DNA of 64,000 bases from an uncultured Sphingomonadaceae bacterium (lineage in GTDB: Bacteria > Pseudomonadota > Alphaproteobacteria > Sphingomonadales > Sphingomonadaceae). The stretch spans positions 1,178,001-1,242,000 of the forward strand of contig CANMGU010000001.1 in NCBI GenBank assembly GCA_947497455.1, in the 5' to 3' direction. Made by a program: the position numbers and the translations under genes. The notes below the pieces were generated by a model. That model saw nothing but the letters and a program-made list of their open reading frames with translations, did no database searches and was not told the DNA's origin. Below are positions 1 to 7,563 of the stretch, in pieces. Position 1 is the stretch's first letter, and the number at the start of each line of letters is the position of its first letter.

Positions 1-155
1 ATGGTGTCGCCGTTGTGGTCGAGGCCAGCCATAGCTGCATGACCGCGCGCGGCGTTCGCACACCAGGTGTTGGTATGACAACCAGTCGTCTGCTGGGCTG
101 CTTCCTCGATGATGCGCGTAGCCGCAAGGAAGTTATGAGCCTGATGGGCTATTAG
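1..155 (+). CDS. folE: GTP cyclohydrolase I, C-terminal fragment (cut by window edge)
   Basis: The first 155 bases read in frame from base 3 as the last 50 residues of a GTP cyclohydrolase I, ending in TAG. The enzyme converts GTP to 7,8-dihydroneopterin triphosphate, the first step of folate/pterin synthesis in the cytosol. The stretch [16 protein letters not shown] matches the family's C-terminal zinc-ligand Cys and its conserved ARG(V/I)R segment, followed by the T-T-S-R-L-G-F strand. The N-terminal catalytic part lies outside the window. The next gene converges on it with only 8 bases between. The family call is firm from the C-terminal motif alone. Confidence 0.85.
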   Translation, partial: GVAVVVEASHSCMTARGVRTPGVGMTTSRLLGCFLDDARSRKEVMSLMGY

Positions 156-163
156 GCAGGAGC

Positions 164-820
164 TTACTCCATCCACATACGCATAAGATTATATTGCAGC
201 GCTTGCATGCGGGTGTAGTTTTCATCTCGCATATTTAATCCTTCCAATGCCGCGACTTCGTTCAACTCGTACATGAGGTTACGCTTCATGACATCGCGGA
301 TGCGGCTTTGAATAAAGGTAATCGCTACCATTCTCTCGCCTTGCGAGATCGGCTCGACTTCGTGCAGAGTATGGGATGGATAGACGATGGCAGTTCCAGG
401 AACGCCCTTGAAGCGCATGCCGGCTTCACCTTGAGTTACGTGCAATGCGCCACCTTTATAGTCTTCGGGACCGTTCAAGAAAATTGTGCAGCTAATGTCT
501 GATCGAATAGGCCCATCGGGCAGGGGAATGATCGCGCTGTCTGCGTGGAGCCCGTAGTGCATACCCGGTTGATAGCGAGTGATCAATGGAGGAGCGACCT
601 TCTCAGGAAAAGCAAAATCTGTAAATTCTGGATTGGACATTAATGCATCATGGAGAATCTTCGATGTTGTGTTGTAGGCTTCCAGATCATGCAGTTGCAG
701 GTTGTTTTTCACCTTTGAGTGGGGATTGCTGATCTTCCCATCTACAAATTGACCGCTACTGGCGATTTTTTTGATTTCATTGACCTGGCTTTGGTCGAGT
801 AATTTTAGCTGTTTGAACAT
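164..820 (-). CDS. Fe(II)/2-oxoglutarate PKHD-type hydroxylase (YbiX/PiuC family)
   Basis: This 218-residue protein is close to the usual family length (about 225). The iron site is visible as H92-x-D94 in HYGLHADSAI and distal H153 in SHTLHEVEP. R163 in QGERMVAITF is the likely 2-oxoglutarate contact, and the family's QSRIRD signature follows. PKHD hydroxylases of this type are tied to iron-uptake loci in Pseudomonas and E. coli; the substrate is unknown. The start codon shares one base with the stop of the upstream sulfotransferase-like gene (TAATG), so the two are probably translationally coupled. The context suggests modification of a small molecule or peptide rather than a classical iron regulon, which is inference. 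Confidence 0.85.
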   Translation of the reverse strand: MFKQLKLLDQSQVNEIKKIASSGQFVDGKISNPHSKVKNNLQLHDLEAYNTTSKILHDALMSNPEFTDFAFPEKVAPPLITRYQPGMHYGLHADSAIIPLPDGPIRSDISCTIFLNGPEDYKGGALHVTQGEAGMRFKGVPGTAIVYPSHTLHEVEPISQGERMVAITFIQSRIRDVMKRNLMYELNEVAALEGLNMRDENYTRMQALQYNLMRMWME

Positions 821-1869
821 TATTTTCTCGTTTCAATCCATTGCATCGCATCAGCTACCAGAGGAAATTCAGTAGCTATTTTCTCCGTCCACAGGATCGC
901 GGCGCGTATATCAGCGGCGTGGTTTTGATTGGCTTCTGCCAGCAATTCCTGACGCAAATTGGGACTATAATCATGTTCCGGTGCTTTGGAATAGGAAGAC
1001 ATGATGGGACCCGATACCAGTTCAGCCGCTTTTTGCTCTGACAGATCAAGGCTGAAGTGCGATGCGGCGGTGATCAATTGATCTTGGGGACTATTGAGAA
1101 ATGCTTCAAAATCCATCCATAAGACGTTGGCGGACTGGCTTGTCTTCTGTGCGATGAAAAGCGTCACCAGCTCGCACATCCAACTCATCGCAACGCGCTG
1201 GGCTAATGATAACTCCCAAAGCCGTGCAGGCGGTTCGCCCAGATGTTGGGTGAGTCTTTTGAGACGGGCGCTGGCCATCAAGTGAGTTTCTTGAACCGAT
1301 GCCTCGCCAGCCAATATCGTGGGGATATAACGATCGAGCGGAGCGTAAAGAAACAATGCATCCGTTGGCATTGCCAGTAGCTGCGGGGCCAATTCGCTAA
1401 CAAAACTGCTGGCCTTGATCATCACCCGTTGATTGGGATGGAACGAACGCGATAACCAATGGACGGTATCGGAAAAGCGCTTTTCATAGACTTCTGGCGA
1501 CCACGGACTTTCCGGCTCGTACCGTATTTGGGAAATCTCACATAAAGTGCGCAGAAGCTGTGGTTCCCGGAGTGCGAGTACAGTATCAATTTCCCCGAGA
1601 AGCCGTGATAGCAATGTCGATCCGACATGGCCGATGTGAAAAATATATTGCGGCGCGGCGCCTTGGGACTGATTGATTTTCGAAAGCTCCGCCCATGGGA
1701 CCAGCTGTCGCCGCAATTGCGGAGTAATGATGCGCTGATCGAGAAAGCTTGCCTTGCGATAGTCGTCTTCCGTCAAATGCGATAACAGCACTTGATCGGT
1801 AAGTAGATCAACCAGATGGGTCAGGAGTCGGGCATCCTGAGAAAACTGATTTTGCCAACTATTGGTCAA
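820..1869 (-). CDS. Sulfotransferase-fold (P-loop) protein
   Basis: This 349-residue protein carries a sulfotransferase-like PAPS-binding loop at about residues 76-92 (IFHIGHVGSTLLSRLLGE) and a following ALREPQLLR segment. It resembles the family in which the canonical P-K-S-G-T-T loop is replaced by H-x-G-x-V-G-S-T. Whether it transfers sulfate or only keeps the fold cannot be told from sequence. It is the first gene of a two-gene unit with the PKHD hydroxylase and overlaps it by one base. Its 5' end lies just past the terminator of the rplI operon, so it needs its own promoter in the short gap or receives read-through. Confidence 0.6.
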   Translation of the reverse strand: MTNSWQNQFSQDARLLTHLVDLLTDQVLLSHLTEDDYRKASFLDQRIITPQLRRQLVPWAELSKINQSQGAAPQYIFHIGHVGSTLLSRLLGEIDTVLALREPQLLRTLCEISQIRYEPESPWSPEVYEKRFSDTVHWLSRSFHPNQRVMIKASSFVSELAPQLLAMPTDALFLYAPLDRYIPTILAGEASVQETHLMASARLKRLTQHLGEPPARLWELSLAQRVAMSWMCELVTLFIAQKTSQSANVLWMDFEAFLNSPQDQLITAASHFSLDLSEQKAAELVSGPIMSSYSKAPEHDYSPNLRQELLAEANQNHAADIRAAILWTEKIATEFPLVADAMQWIETRK

Positions 1870-1885
1870 TATGCCTTCAATCCTA

Positions 1886-1939
1886 AGAAAAAGCCCGGAG
1901 GCGGATTGTTACTCTGTAACGCACCAGCTCCGGGCTTTT
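1886..1939 (-). terminator. Intrinsic terminator of the rpsF-rpsR-rplI operon
   Basis: Bases 1891-1900 (AAGCCCGGAG) and 1928-1937 are perfectly complementary over 10 bp. On the minus strand the stem is followed by a T-rich run. It sits about 20 bases past the rplI stop codon, where an operon terminator is expected. The 27-base loop is longer than usual. Confidence 0.7.
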
Positions 1940-1959
1940 CAATCACTTGCTGAGAAAAA

Positions 1960-2613
1960 CTATGCTTTGTCTTCAGCGCTTTCTTCTGTTTCTTCAGCAG
2001 CTTCCTCGGAAGTTGCTTCCTCTGAAGCTTCTTCTGTTTCCGTTGCTTCGGTTTCTTCGCCGTCATCTTCGCTTTCAGGTGCCAAAGCCGCAGCAGCCAG
2101 TTCAGCCTGCTCTTCTTCAAACATCTGGGCGATCACGTCGATACCATCTTTCTGCAGTTCAGCTTCGTCATCAGAGCGAGCCACATTGACCTCAACAGTG
2201 ACAGAAACTTCAGGATGCAAACGGATGCGCACATCGAAAACACCAAGCGTCTTGATTGGTTTTTCGAGGATCACCATGCTTTTCTCAACAGTGGCACCTT
2301 CGGCAGCCAATGTTTCCACGATATCGCGAACCGAAACCGAGCCATAAAGCTGGCCGCTGGCGGAAGAGGCACGGATCAAAACGATCTGTTTGCCATCGAC
2401 ATTGCCGGAAGCACTTTCAGCTTCCTTGCGTTTCGCTTCATTGTCCGCTTCAATCTGCGCACGGTTGGCTTCGAAAACTTTCTTGTTCGCATCGTTGGCG
2501 CGCAAGGCTTTTTTGTTAGGCAGCAAATAGTTGCGTGCATAACCGTTTTTCACGGTTACGACATCGCCGATGCCGCCCAGTTTTTCGACTCGTTCGAGCA
2601 AAATAATATCCAT
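1960..2613 (-). CDS. rplI: 50S ribosomal protein L9 with long acidic tail
   Basis: L9 binds 23S rRNA at the base of the L1 stalk. The N-terminal domain (LLERVEKLGGIGDVVTVKNG, then ARNYLLPN) and the C-terminal domain ending near residue 165 are both recognisable. The family is usually about 150 residues; this protein has 217 because of a tail of about 50 residues made almost wholly of Glu, Ala, Ser and Thr (roughly 168-217). It is the last gene of rpsF-rpsR-rplI, 11 bases after rpsR. The tail is in frame and ends at the terminator, so it is not a frameshift product. Its role is unknown. Confidence 0.97.
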   Translation of the reverse strand: MDIILLERVEKLGGIGDVVTVKNGYARNYLLPNKKALRANDANKKVFEANRAQIEADNEAKRKEAESASGNVDGKQIVLIRASSASGQLYGSVSVRDIVETLAAEGATVEKSMVILEKPIKTLGVFDVRIRLHPEVSVTVEVNVARSDDEAELQKDGIDVIAQMFEEEQAELAAAALAPESEDDGEETEATETEEASEEATSEEAAEETEESAEDKA

Positions 2614-2624
2614 GTCTCTTGCTC

Positions 2625-2849
2625 CTATTTCACGAGGTAAGGCAGCAGGCCGAGATGGCGAGCGCGTTTAATTGCCTTGGACAATTCGCGCTGCTTCTTG
2701 GCGGACACTGCGGTGATACGACTAGGTACGATCTTGCCGCGCTCGGAAATATATCCCTGCAGCATTTTTACATCTTTATAGTCGATGGGTTGTGCGTTCT
2801 TGCCGGAAAAGGGGCAGCTTTTGCGGCGACGGAAAAATGGACGTCCCAT
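2625..2849 (-). CDS. rpsR: 30S ribosomal protein S18
   Basis: This 74-residue S18 has normal family length. It begins [14 protein letters not shown] and contains the conserved [18 protein letters not shown] and [19 protein letters not shown] blocks. S18 forms a heterodimer with S6 on the platform of the small subunit, which fits its place 21 bases after rpsF. The operon order rpsF-rpsR-rplI is the standard bacterial one. Confidence 0.98.
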   Translation of the reverse strand: MGRPFFRRRKSCPFSGKNAQPIDYKDVKMLQGYISERGKIVPSRITAVSAKKQRELSKAIKRARHLGLLPYLVK

Positions 2850-2870
2850 GTTTATTACTCCTTTTCTAGC

Positions 2871-3263
2871 TTAACTGTCGTCGCGGTCACGACGAGGGCG
2901 GTCACCACCACGATCGCTGCCACCACGGCGGCTGTCACGGTCTGGCTTGCGCATCATCACGGACGGGCCTTCTTCATGCTCGTCCACGCGGATGGTCAGA
3001 AAACGGATCACGTCTTCGTTGATGCGGGTTTGACGTTCCAGCTCGGCAATCACGTTGGTTGGCGCGTCGAGGCGCAACATTACGTAATGGGCCTTGCGGT
3101 TCTTCTGAACCTTGTAAGCCAGCGTACGCAGGCCCCAAGTTTCCGTCAAAACGACTTTGCCTTCATTGGCTTCAACAATTTTTGTAGCTTCCTGAGCGAG
3201 ACTATCGACCTGAGACTGGCTCAGATCCTGACGCGCGAGGAAGACATGCTCATAATGCGGCAT
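2871..3263 (-). CDS. rpsF: 30S ribosomal protein S6 with Arg/Asp/Gly-rich tail
   Basis: S6 is recognised from [19 protein letters not shown] and the [20 protein letters not shown] block; the C-terminal strand reaches about residue 95. Residues from about 98 to 130 form a low-complexity Arg/Asp/Gly tail (for example [18 protein letters not shown]). Some S6 proteins carry C-terminal tails, in E. coli poly-glutamylated by RimK; this one has no Glu run. It is first in the operon and is preceded by a 260-base gap that must hold the promoter and may hold an S6:S18 autoregulatory leader, which I could not define. Confidence 0.97.
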   Translation of the reverse strand: MPHYEHVFLARQDLSQSQVDSLAQEATKIVEANEGKVVLTETWGLRTLAYKVQKNRKAHYVMLRLDAPTNVIAELERQTRINEDVIRFLTIRVDEHEEGPSVMMRKPDRDSRRGGSDRGGDRPRRDRDDS

Positions 3264-3523
3264 GCTTCATTTCCTTCATGTTACCGATCGCTGACGCCGC
3301 ACCATGCTGACACGCCCCTCCGGCTTTCTTCATTTTCCGCGTGATTCGCAGTCCGAACTGCGCGGAAGCGGGGCCTATGGCGGATTTGCAGGACGAATGC
3401 AAGTGCTGTGATTTGAGGGAAAACAGGTAAGCTCCCTTTGACCTGCCTCGCTAAGCTAACCAAATTCGCAGTAGTCAGAAAGGGCTCCTGTTTGGGATAA
3501 GACGCGTATCGGAAGGATATATT

Positions 3524-4846
3524 ATGTCAGTTGAAGCATTGGAAAAACCTTGGCATCTGCGCGGCAATTGGGCCCCTGTTCTGGAAGAGAAGGCGGCGAC
3601 TGGCCTTATCGTAGAAGGTGAAATACCTGAGAACTTGAATGGCACCTACATACGTACCGGGCCCAACCCCAGCTCAGGACAATCGGTTCACTGGTTTTTT
3701 GGAGATGGTCTATTGCACGGTATTCGCCTGCAGGATGGCAATGCCGAATGGTATCGAAGCAAATATGTCGAAACGATAGGTTTTGGCGAGGATCCTCTGC
3801 AAGCAGGTCATATGGGAAAATGGGATCACAGCAAGGCGAACACCCACATTGTGAGCCATAATGGCGAGATATTGGCGCTTAACGAAGGAGCATGGCCATA
3901 TGTTATAGATCAGGATCTCGGCACTGTTGGGATGCAGAATTACGACGGCGCGCTGACCACAGCGATGACGGCCCATCCAAAAATCTGTCCGGAAACAGGG
4001 GAGCTATTGGCGTTTTCCTATGCCAATTTCCAAGCTCCGTTCCTACAATATATACGGGTTGGGGCGGATGGTGAGCTAAAACAGCTGGAAGGTATAGATA
4101 TTCCTCAGAAAGTGATGATGCATGATTTTGCTGTCACTCGAAACTATTCCATTTTTCTTGATCTGCCGGTCGTTTTTGATTTCGAAATGGCGATGAAGGG
4201 CTTTCCCTATGAATTTCGCCCAAATGCAGGAGCGCGTCTGGGGGTGATGCCACGCAATGGCAATAACGCGGACGTGAGATGGTTCGAAATCGCGCCTTGC
4301 GCAATTTTTCATACGGTCAACGCTTTCGAAGAAGGGGATAAGATCGTAATGATTGCTTCCCGCATGGGGTCTTGGAGCCATAGTGACTTTAGCGATGTTG
4401 GCTATCTGTGGCGCTGGACTATTGACCTGAAGACCGGTCAGGTAACCGAAGAGCAGCTCGATGATCGTCCCGGAGACTTTGGCCGGGTGAATGAACAGTT
4501 CACAGGCCTTCCGTCTCGCTATGGTTATTTGATGGAGATGGATGGCGAAGGTAATCCGGAAGAACCAACCTATGGCAGGGCGTTGCTCAAATATGATCTG
4601 CAATCGGGGGCGTGCAAGTCGCACGAACTGGGGGCTAGCGTCCGTGGTGGCGAACCTACATTCGTGCAAACGGGAACCGATGAAGATGATGGCTTTGCAA
4701 TGACCTTTGTCCATGATGAAGCAACAGATCAGTCAAGCTTCGTCATATTGGATTGCAAGGATTTTGAAGCTGATCCCGTAGCGACCATAAGATTGCCTGA
4801 TCGGGTTCCCTATGGCGCGCATGGCAATTGGATACCGCTGCAATAA
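3524..4846 (+). CDS. Carotenoid/lignostilbene cleavage oxygenase
   Basis: This 440-residue member of the carotenoid oxygenase family cleaves a conjugated double bond of carotenoids, stilbenes or related phenylpropanoids with a non-haem Fe(II). All four iron-ligand histidines can be placed: H151 (MTAHPKI), H200 (VMMHDFAVT), H263 (IFHTVNAF) and H433 (YGAHGNW) near the C-terminus. The N-terminal NGTYIRTGPNP and HWFFGDGLLHG blocks are typical. No signal peptide is seen, so it acts in the cytosol or at the inner membrane face. It is somewhat shorter than the 480-500 residues common in the family. The substrate cannot be fixed from sequence. It stands alone, with GGAAGG before the ATG. Confidence 0.88.
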   Translation: MSVEALEKPWHLRGNWAPVLEEKAATGLIVEGEIPENLNGTYIRTGPNPSSGQSVHWFFGDGLLHGIRLQDGNAEWYRSKYVETIGFGEDPLQAGHMGKWDHSKANTHIVSHNGEILALNEGAWPYVIDQDLGTVGMQNYDGALTTAMTAHPKICPETGELLAFSYANFQAPFLQYIRVGADGELKQLEGIDIPQKVMMHDFAVTRNYSIFLDLPVVFDFEMAMKGFPYEFRPNAGARLGVMPRNGNNADVRWFEIAPCAIFHTVNAFEEGDKIVMIASRMGSWSHSDFSDVGYLWRWTIDLKTGQVTEEQLDDRPGDFGRVNEQFTGLPSRYGYLMEMDGEGNPEEPTYGRALLKYDLQSGACKSHELGASVRGGEPTFVQTGTDEDDGFAMTFVHDEATDQSSFVILDCKDFEADPVATIRLPDRVPYGAHGNWIPLQ

Positions 4847-4965
4847 ATTCCAATCTGCTTCTGTGCACAAAATGAGTTCTATCAGACCATAATCAGCTGA
4901 GATGAGGAAGTTTGAACCCAGATATGGTATAGGAGTGCTCTCAAAGCGAGATTAGGAACATTCTT

Positions 4966-5958
4966 GTGTCGAAGCTCTACCGATCAGCCGAGCTATTAGT
5001 CGCATTGGCGTTGGCATTTAGCATTTCCGGCTGTGCCACCAATATGATCCGAATTGAGCGCGCTGGAACGATGACCGATGCGGCACGTGCAGCCACCGAT
5101 GCGACACGGGTATTGATGGCCGATGTCCAATCGGAAAACCGAAAGGCGCTCATCGATCTGGTTGCCGCAGACCCCAATTGCCGTCTTCCTGCACCGCTAA
5201 TTGCCCAAGGAGAAACAAACAAAAAAGAGACAGTTTGTCGCCAGGGCAGCAGGCAAGATAACGACTTTCAACTGACGCGCCTGACACGCCAGGACTTTGG
5301 TCCATCGCTGGCTGTGATTGATGGGCTGGTGGCTTATTTCGACGCAGTCGATGCAATAGTTACCCGCGAACCCACAAACTTGGCTGGCAAGCTGATTGGT
5401 GCGCAAGCAACTCTTGACGCGGTCGCCGCCAATTTGGGAAGCATCACAGGGCAAGAAGATGCAGCGTTACCGACCTTGACTGATGATCAGAAAGACGTGG
5501 TTGAGGACACATTGTCATTGCTTAGCGAGATTATCGATGAATCAGCGCGCGTCGACGACTTGCGCGAAATTGAAATTCAGCTGGATCAAGCCGCTTTCGC
5601 CAAGGATATCGACAGGCTGAGCCGAATAAATCAGAGATGGTTGCTGCAGATCGACAATCGGTTGACCCTTATTGAGAGCCGACTGCCTCGCATTCCCGCA
5701 GAACAATTCGATCAAAGACATCGTTTCGCTGTACAGCAAATGGCATTGATCGAACGGCAGGAGGCATTGCCGGAATTGGCAATCGCATTGTCGAAGACCG
5801 TGGCAATGCTGCGCGAGACGCATCGCGACTATCACGGTTTATTGCTTGGTGATCGCAGTTCATTGACGCTGGAAGAAAAACGGGTTGCAGCAGCCGTCAC
5901 CCGAACCCGTTTGCGCCGGACTTTGGGACATCTTGCGGCGATAGTTAGAGTGTTTTGA
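4966..5958 (+). CDS. Putative lipoprotein of unknown function
   Basis: I do not recognise this 330-residue protein. It starts at GTG with an AGGAA box 5-9 bases upstream. Its first about 23 residues are a hydrophobic signal ending in the lipobox I-S-G-C (SISGCATNM), so it is probably an inner- or outer-membrane lipoprotein. The rest is mostly helical, rich in Leu, Asp and Arg heptad-like stretches (for example residues 180-240), with no enzyme motif. A small 89-residue gene follows 13 bases later and looks cotranscribed. It could be a periplasmic structural or scaffold protein; no function is claimed. Confidence 0.6.
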   Translation: MSKLYRSAELLVALALAFSISGCATNMIRIERAGTMTDAARAATDATRVLMADVQSENRKALIDLVAADPNCRLPAPLIAQGETNKKETVCRQGSRQDNDFQLTRLTRQDFGPSLAVIDGLVAYFDAVDAIVTREPTNLAGKLIGAQATLDAVAANLGSITGQEDAALPTLTDDQKDVVEDTLSLLSEIIDESARVDDLREIEIQLDQAAFAKDIDRLSRINQRWLLQIDNRLTLIESRLPRIPAEQFDQRHRFAVQQMALIERQEALPELAIALSKTVAMLRETHRDYHGLLLGDRSSLTLEEKRVAAAVTRTRLRRTLGHLAAIVRVF

Positions 5959-5971
5959 AAAGGAGAAGCAA

Positions 5972-6241
5972 ATGGTTGAACTGACCGGCCCATTGCTCAG
6001 CTTGCGTGACAGCCTGCATATCCTTCTTGCTCGCATAGGCAGCAATTATGCGCAATCCGATCGCGTCACGCGGGCCATTTTCAAAGTCAATTCTCTGCTT
6101 CAGAATTTTGTAACGGGAACCGGGATCGACGTCGACAAATTGCGAGACGCGACCGAGAATATTGCGCAGTTGACCGCCCAAGACGCCGGTGCTTTTGATC
6201 TCTTGTTCGATGAAATTGAAAAAGTTCTGGCTGATTTGTGA
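5972..6241 (+). CDS. Small helical protein, partner of the upstream lipoprotein
   Basis: This 89-residue protein has no signal peptide or membrane segment and no motif I recognise. It has a strong ribosome binding site (AAAGGAGAAG) 6 bases before the ATG and lies 13 bases after the lipoprotein gene, so the pair is almost certainly one transcript. The sequence is amphipathic-helical and acidic at the C-terminus (DEIEKVLADL). A stem-loop follows 23 bases after its stop. Confidence 0.6.
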   Translation: MVELTGPLLSLRDSLHILLARIGSNYAQSDRVTRAIFKVNSLLQNFVTGTGIDVDKLRDATENIAQLTAQDAGAFDLLFDEIEKVLADL

Positions 6242-6263
6242 CAGGAAGCTGCTGGACTTAAGG

Positions 6264-6287
6264 TAAGGTTCTGGTGCGCGAACCTTA
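6264..6287. other. Stem-loop between convergent genes
   Basis: TAAGGTTC (6264-6271) and GAACCTTA (6280-6287) form a perfect 8-bp stem with an 8-base loop. It lies between the convergent ends of the 89-residue gene and the acyl-CoA dehydrogenase. No clear T-run follows on either strand, so it may be a weak terminator or a 3'-end stabiliser. Confidence 0.4.
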
Positions 6288-6296
6288 TGCCCTGCC

Positions 6297-7562
6297 TTAC
6301 TTGATAAATTTGAACATGTGGCCGCCGATCTTGCGCATCTGAATTTCTTCCGAACCTTCAGTAATCCGGTAGCGACGGTGATGGCGGTAAATATGTTCGA
6401 ACGGTTTGTGGCGGGAATAGCCCATGCCGCCGTGAACTTGCATTGCGCGGTCGGCCGCATCGCAGCACAATCGGTTGGCGCGATAGTTACACATAGATAC
6501 TTGCGCCGAGAGATATTTGGCGACATCGACCTTGGCCATGCCGTCCATCTGCGCTGCGGTTTTATAGATTAACTGGCGCAGCATGGCCGCTTCGGTATGC
6601 AATTCTACCAACGGAAACTGGATCGCTTGATTGACCGCCAAGGGCTTGCCAAACGGCTTGCGTTCGCCAGCATATTTTACTGATTCATCGATACAATATT
6701 GCGCGGCGCCCAGTGATGACGCGGCCTGTCGGATACGGTTTTCGTGGACGAAATGCTGTGCGGCAGCGAGACCCATGTCGAGGTCTCCCAATATTTGGTC
6801 CGCTGGAATCCAGACATTGGTGAAGCTGCATTTTGGGTGATCGGTGGGCATGTTAAAGGTCCACATATATTCGCCAATTTGAAAGCCTTCTGCATTGGTG
6901 GGAACCAGAAAACAGCCAATACCCTGAGCGTCGCCGTCCTTTCCACGGTGGCGGGCAAAGGTCATGACATGAGTGGCGACGTGCAAACCGGTGGTCCACA
7001 TCTTGTTGCCGTTGATCAGCCAGCCATCCACTCCATCACGCTGCTCGGGTACGGCCGTGGTATCCATCCATGTCGCATCAGAGCCGTGATCTTCCTCGGT
7101 CAGTCCAAAGCACCATTTCATTTCGCCCTTCAGCATCGCGGGAATGCATTCTTGCTTCTGCTTCTCGGTACCGAAATCGCGCACCATGAGGGGCTGGACG
7201 AGATTCCCGACGATCGAATTTTCATTCTGCAGATCATTATGCAGGCCCAGGCCTTTATGCGCGAGATGTTCGCGAATGCGGGCCATACCTAGGTTGGAAC
7301 CGTCTTGTCCGCCAAAATCCTTGGGCAGGGCATAACGAAAATGACCAGCTGCATCGGCGGTGCGGCGCATCTCGTCGAGCAGCTCTTCCCACTCCTTGGT
7401 CGGCAGGCCCTGATTGTCCCAGTCCGTCCGGCTGTCTTCGCGGCGATGGTCAAAAAAACGGATATTATCGTCGCGCTGCTCAATCGGTTTGATTTCAGCA
7501 TCGATAAAATCATCCAGAACGGTGAGATAGTCTTCAATATCCTGTGGAATGTCAAAACTCAT
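6297..7562 (-). CDS. Acyl-CoA dehydrogenase (ACAD10/11-like)
   Basis: This 421-residue FAD flavoprotein belongs to the acyl-CoA dehydrogenase family. Seen are GLTEEDHGSDATWMDTTA (FAD/substrate block), a HENRIRQAASSLGAAQYC helix and the C-terminal QVHGGMGYSRHKPFEHIYR and RITEGSEEIQ blocks. I chose the ATG at 7562, one base after the upstream stop and preceded by GGAA, over an in-frame start 42 bases earlier inside the upstream gene. It directly follows a phosphotransferase gene; mammalian ACAD10 and ACAD11 fuse these two domains and act on hydroxylated acyl-CoAs, so the pair here may dehydroxylate 4-hydroxy acids by phosphorylation and elimination. That substrate is inference. Confidence 0.88.
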   Translation of the reverse strand: MSFDIPQDIEDYLTVLDDFIDAEIKPIEQRDDNIRFFDHRREDSRTDWDNQGLPTKEWEELLDEMRRTADAAGHFRYALPKDFGGQDGSNLGMARIREHLAHKGLGLHNDLQNENSIVGNLVQPLMVRDFGTEKQKQECIPAMLKGEMKWCFGLTEEDHGSDATWMDTTAVPEQRDGVDGWLINGNKMWTTGLHVATHVMTFARHRGKDGDAQGIGCFLVPTNAEGFQIGEYMWTFNMPTDHPKCSFTNVWIPADQILGDLDMGLAAAQHFVHENRIRQAASSLGAAQYCIDESVKYAGERKPFGKPLAVNQAIQFPLVELHTEAAMLRQLIYKTAAQMDGMAKVDVAKYLSAQVSMCNYRANRLCCDAADRAMQVHGGMGYSRHKPFEHIYRHHRRYRITEGSEEIQMRKIGGHMFKFIK

Positions 7563-7563
7563 A

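Noticed and set aside
3264..3523. An S6:S18 autoregulatory leader before rpsF
   Set aside because: The 260-base gap shows GCCG/CGGC elements but I could not draw the known structure with confidence.
4076..4714. A 212-codon open frame opposite the carotenoid oxygenase
   Set aside because: It is antisense to a gene whose four iron ligands are intact; no motif supports it.
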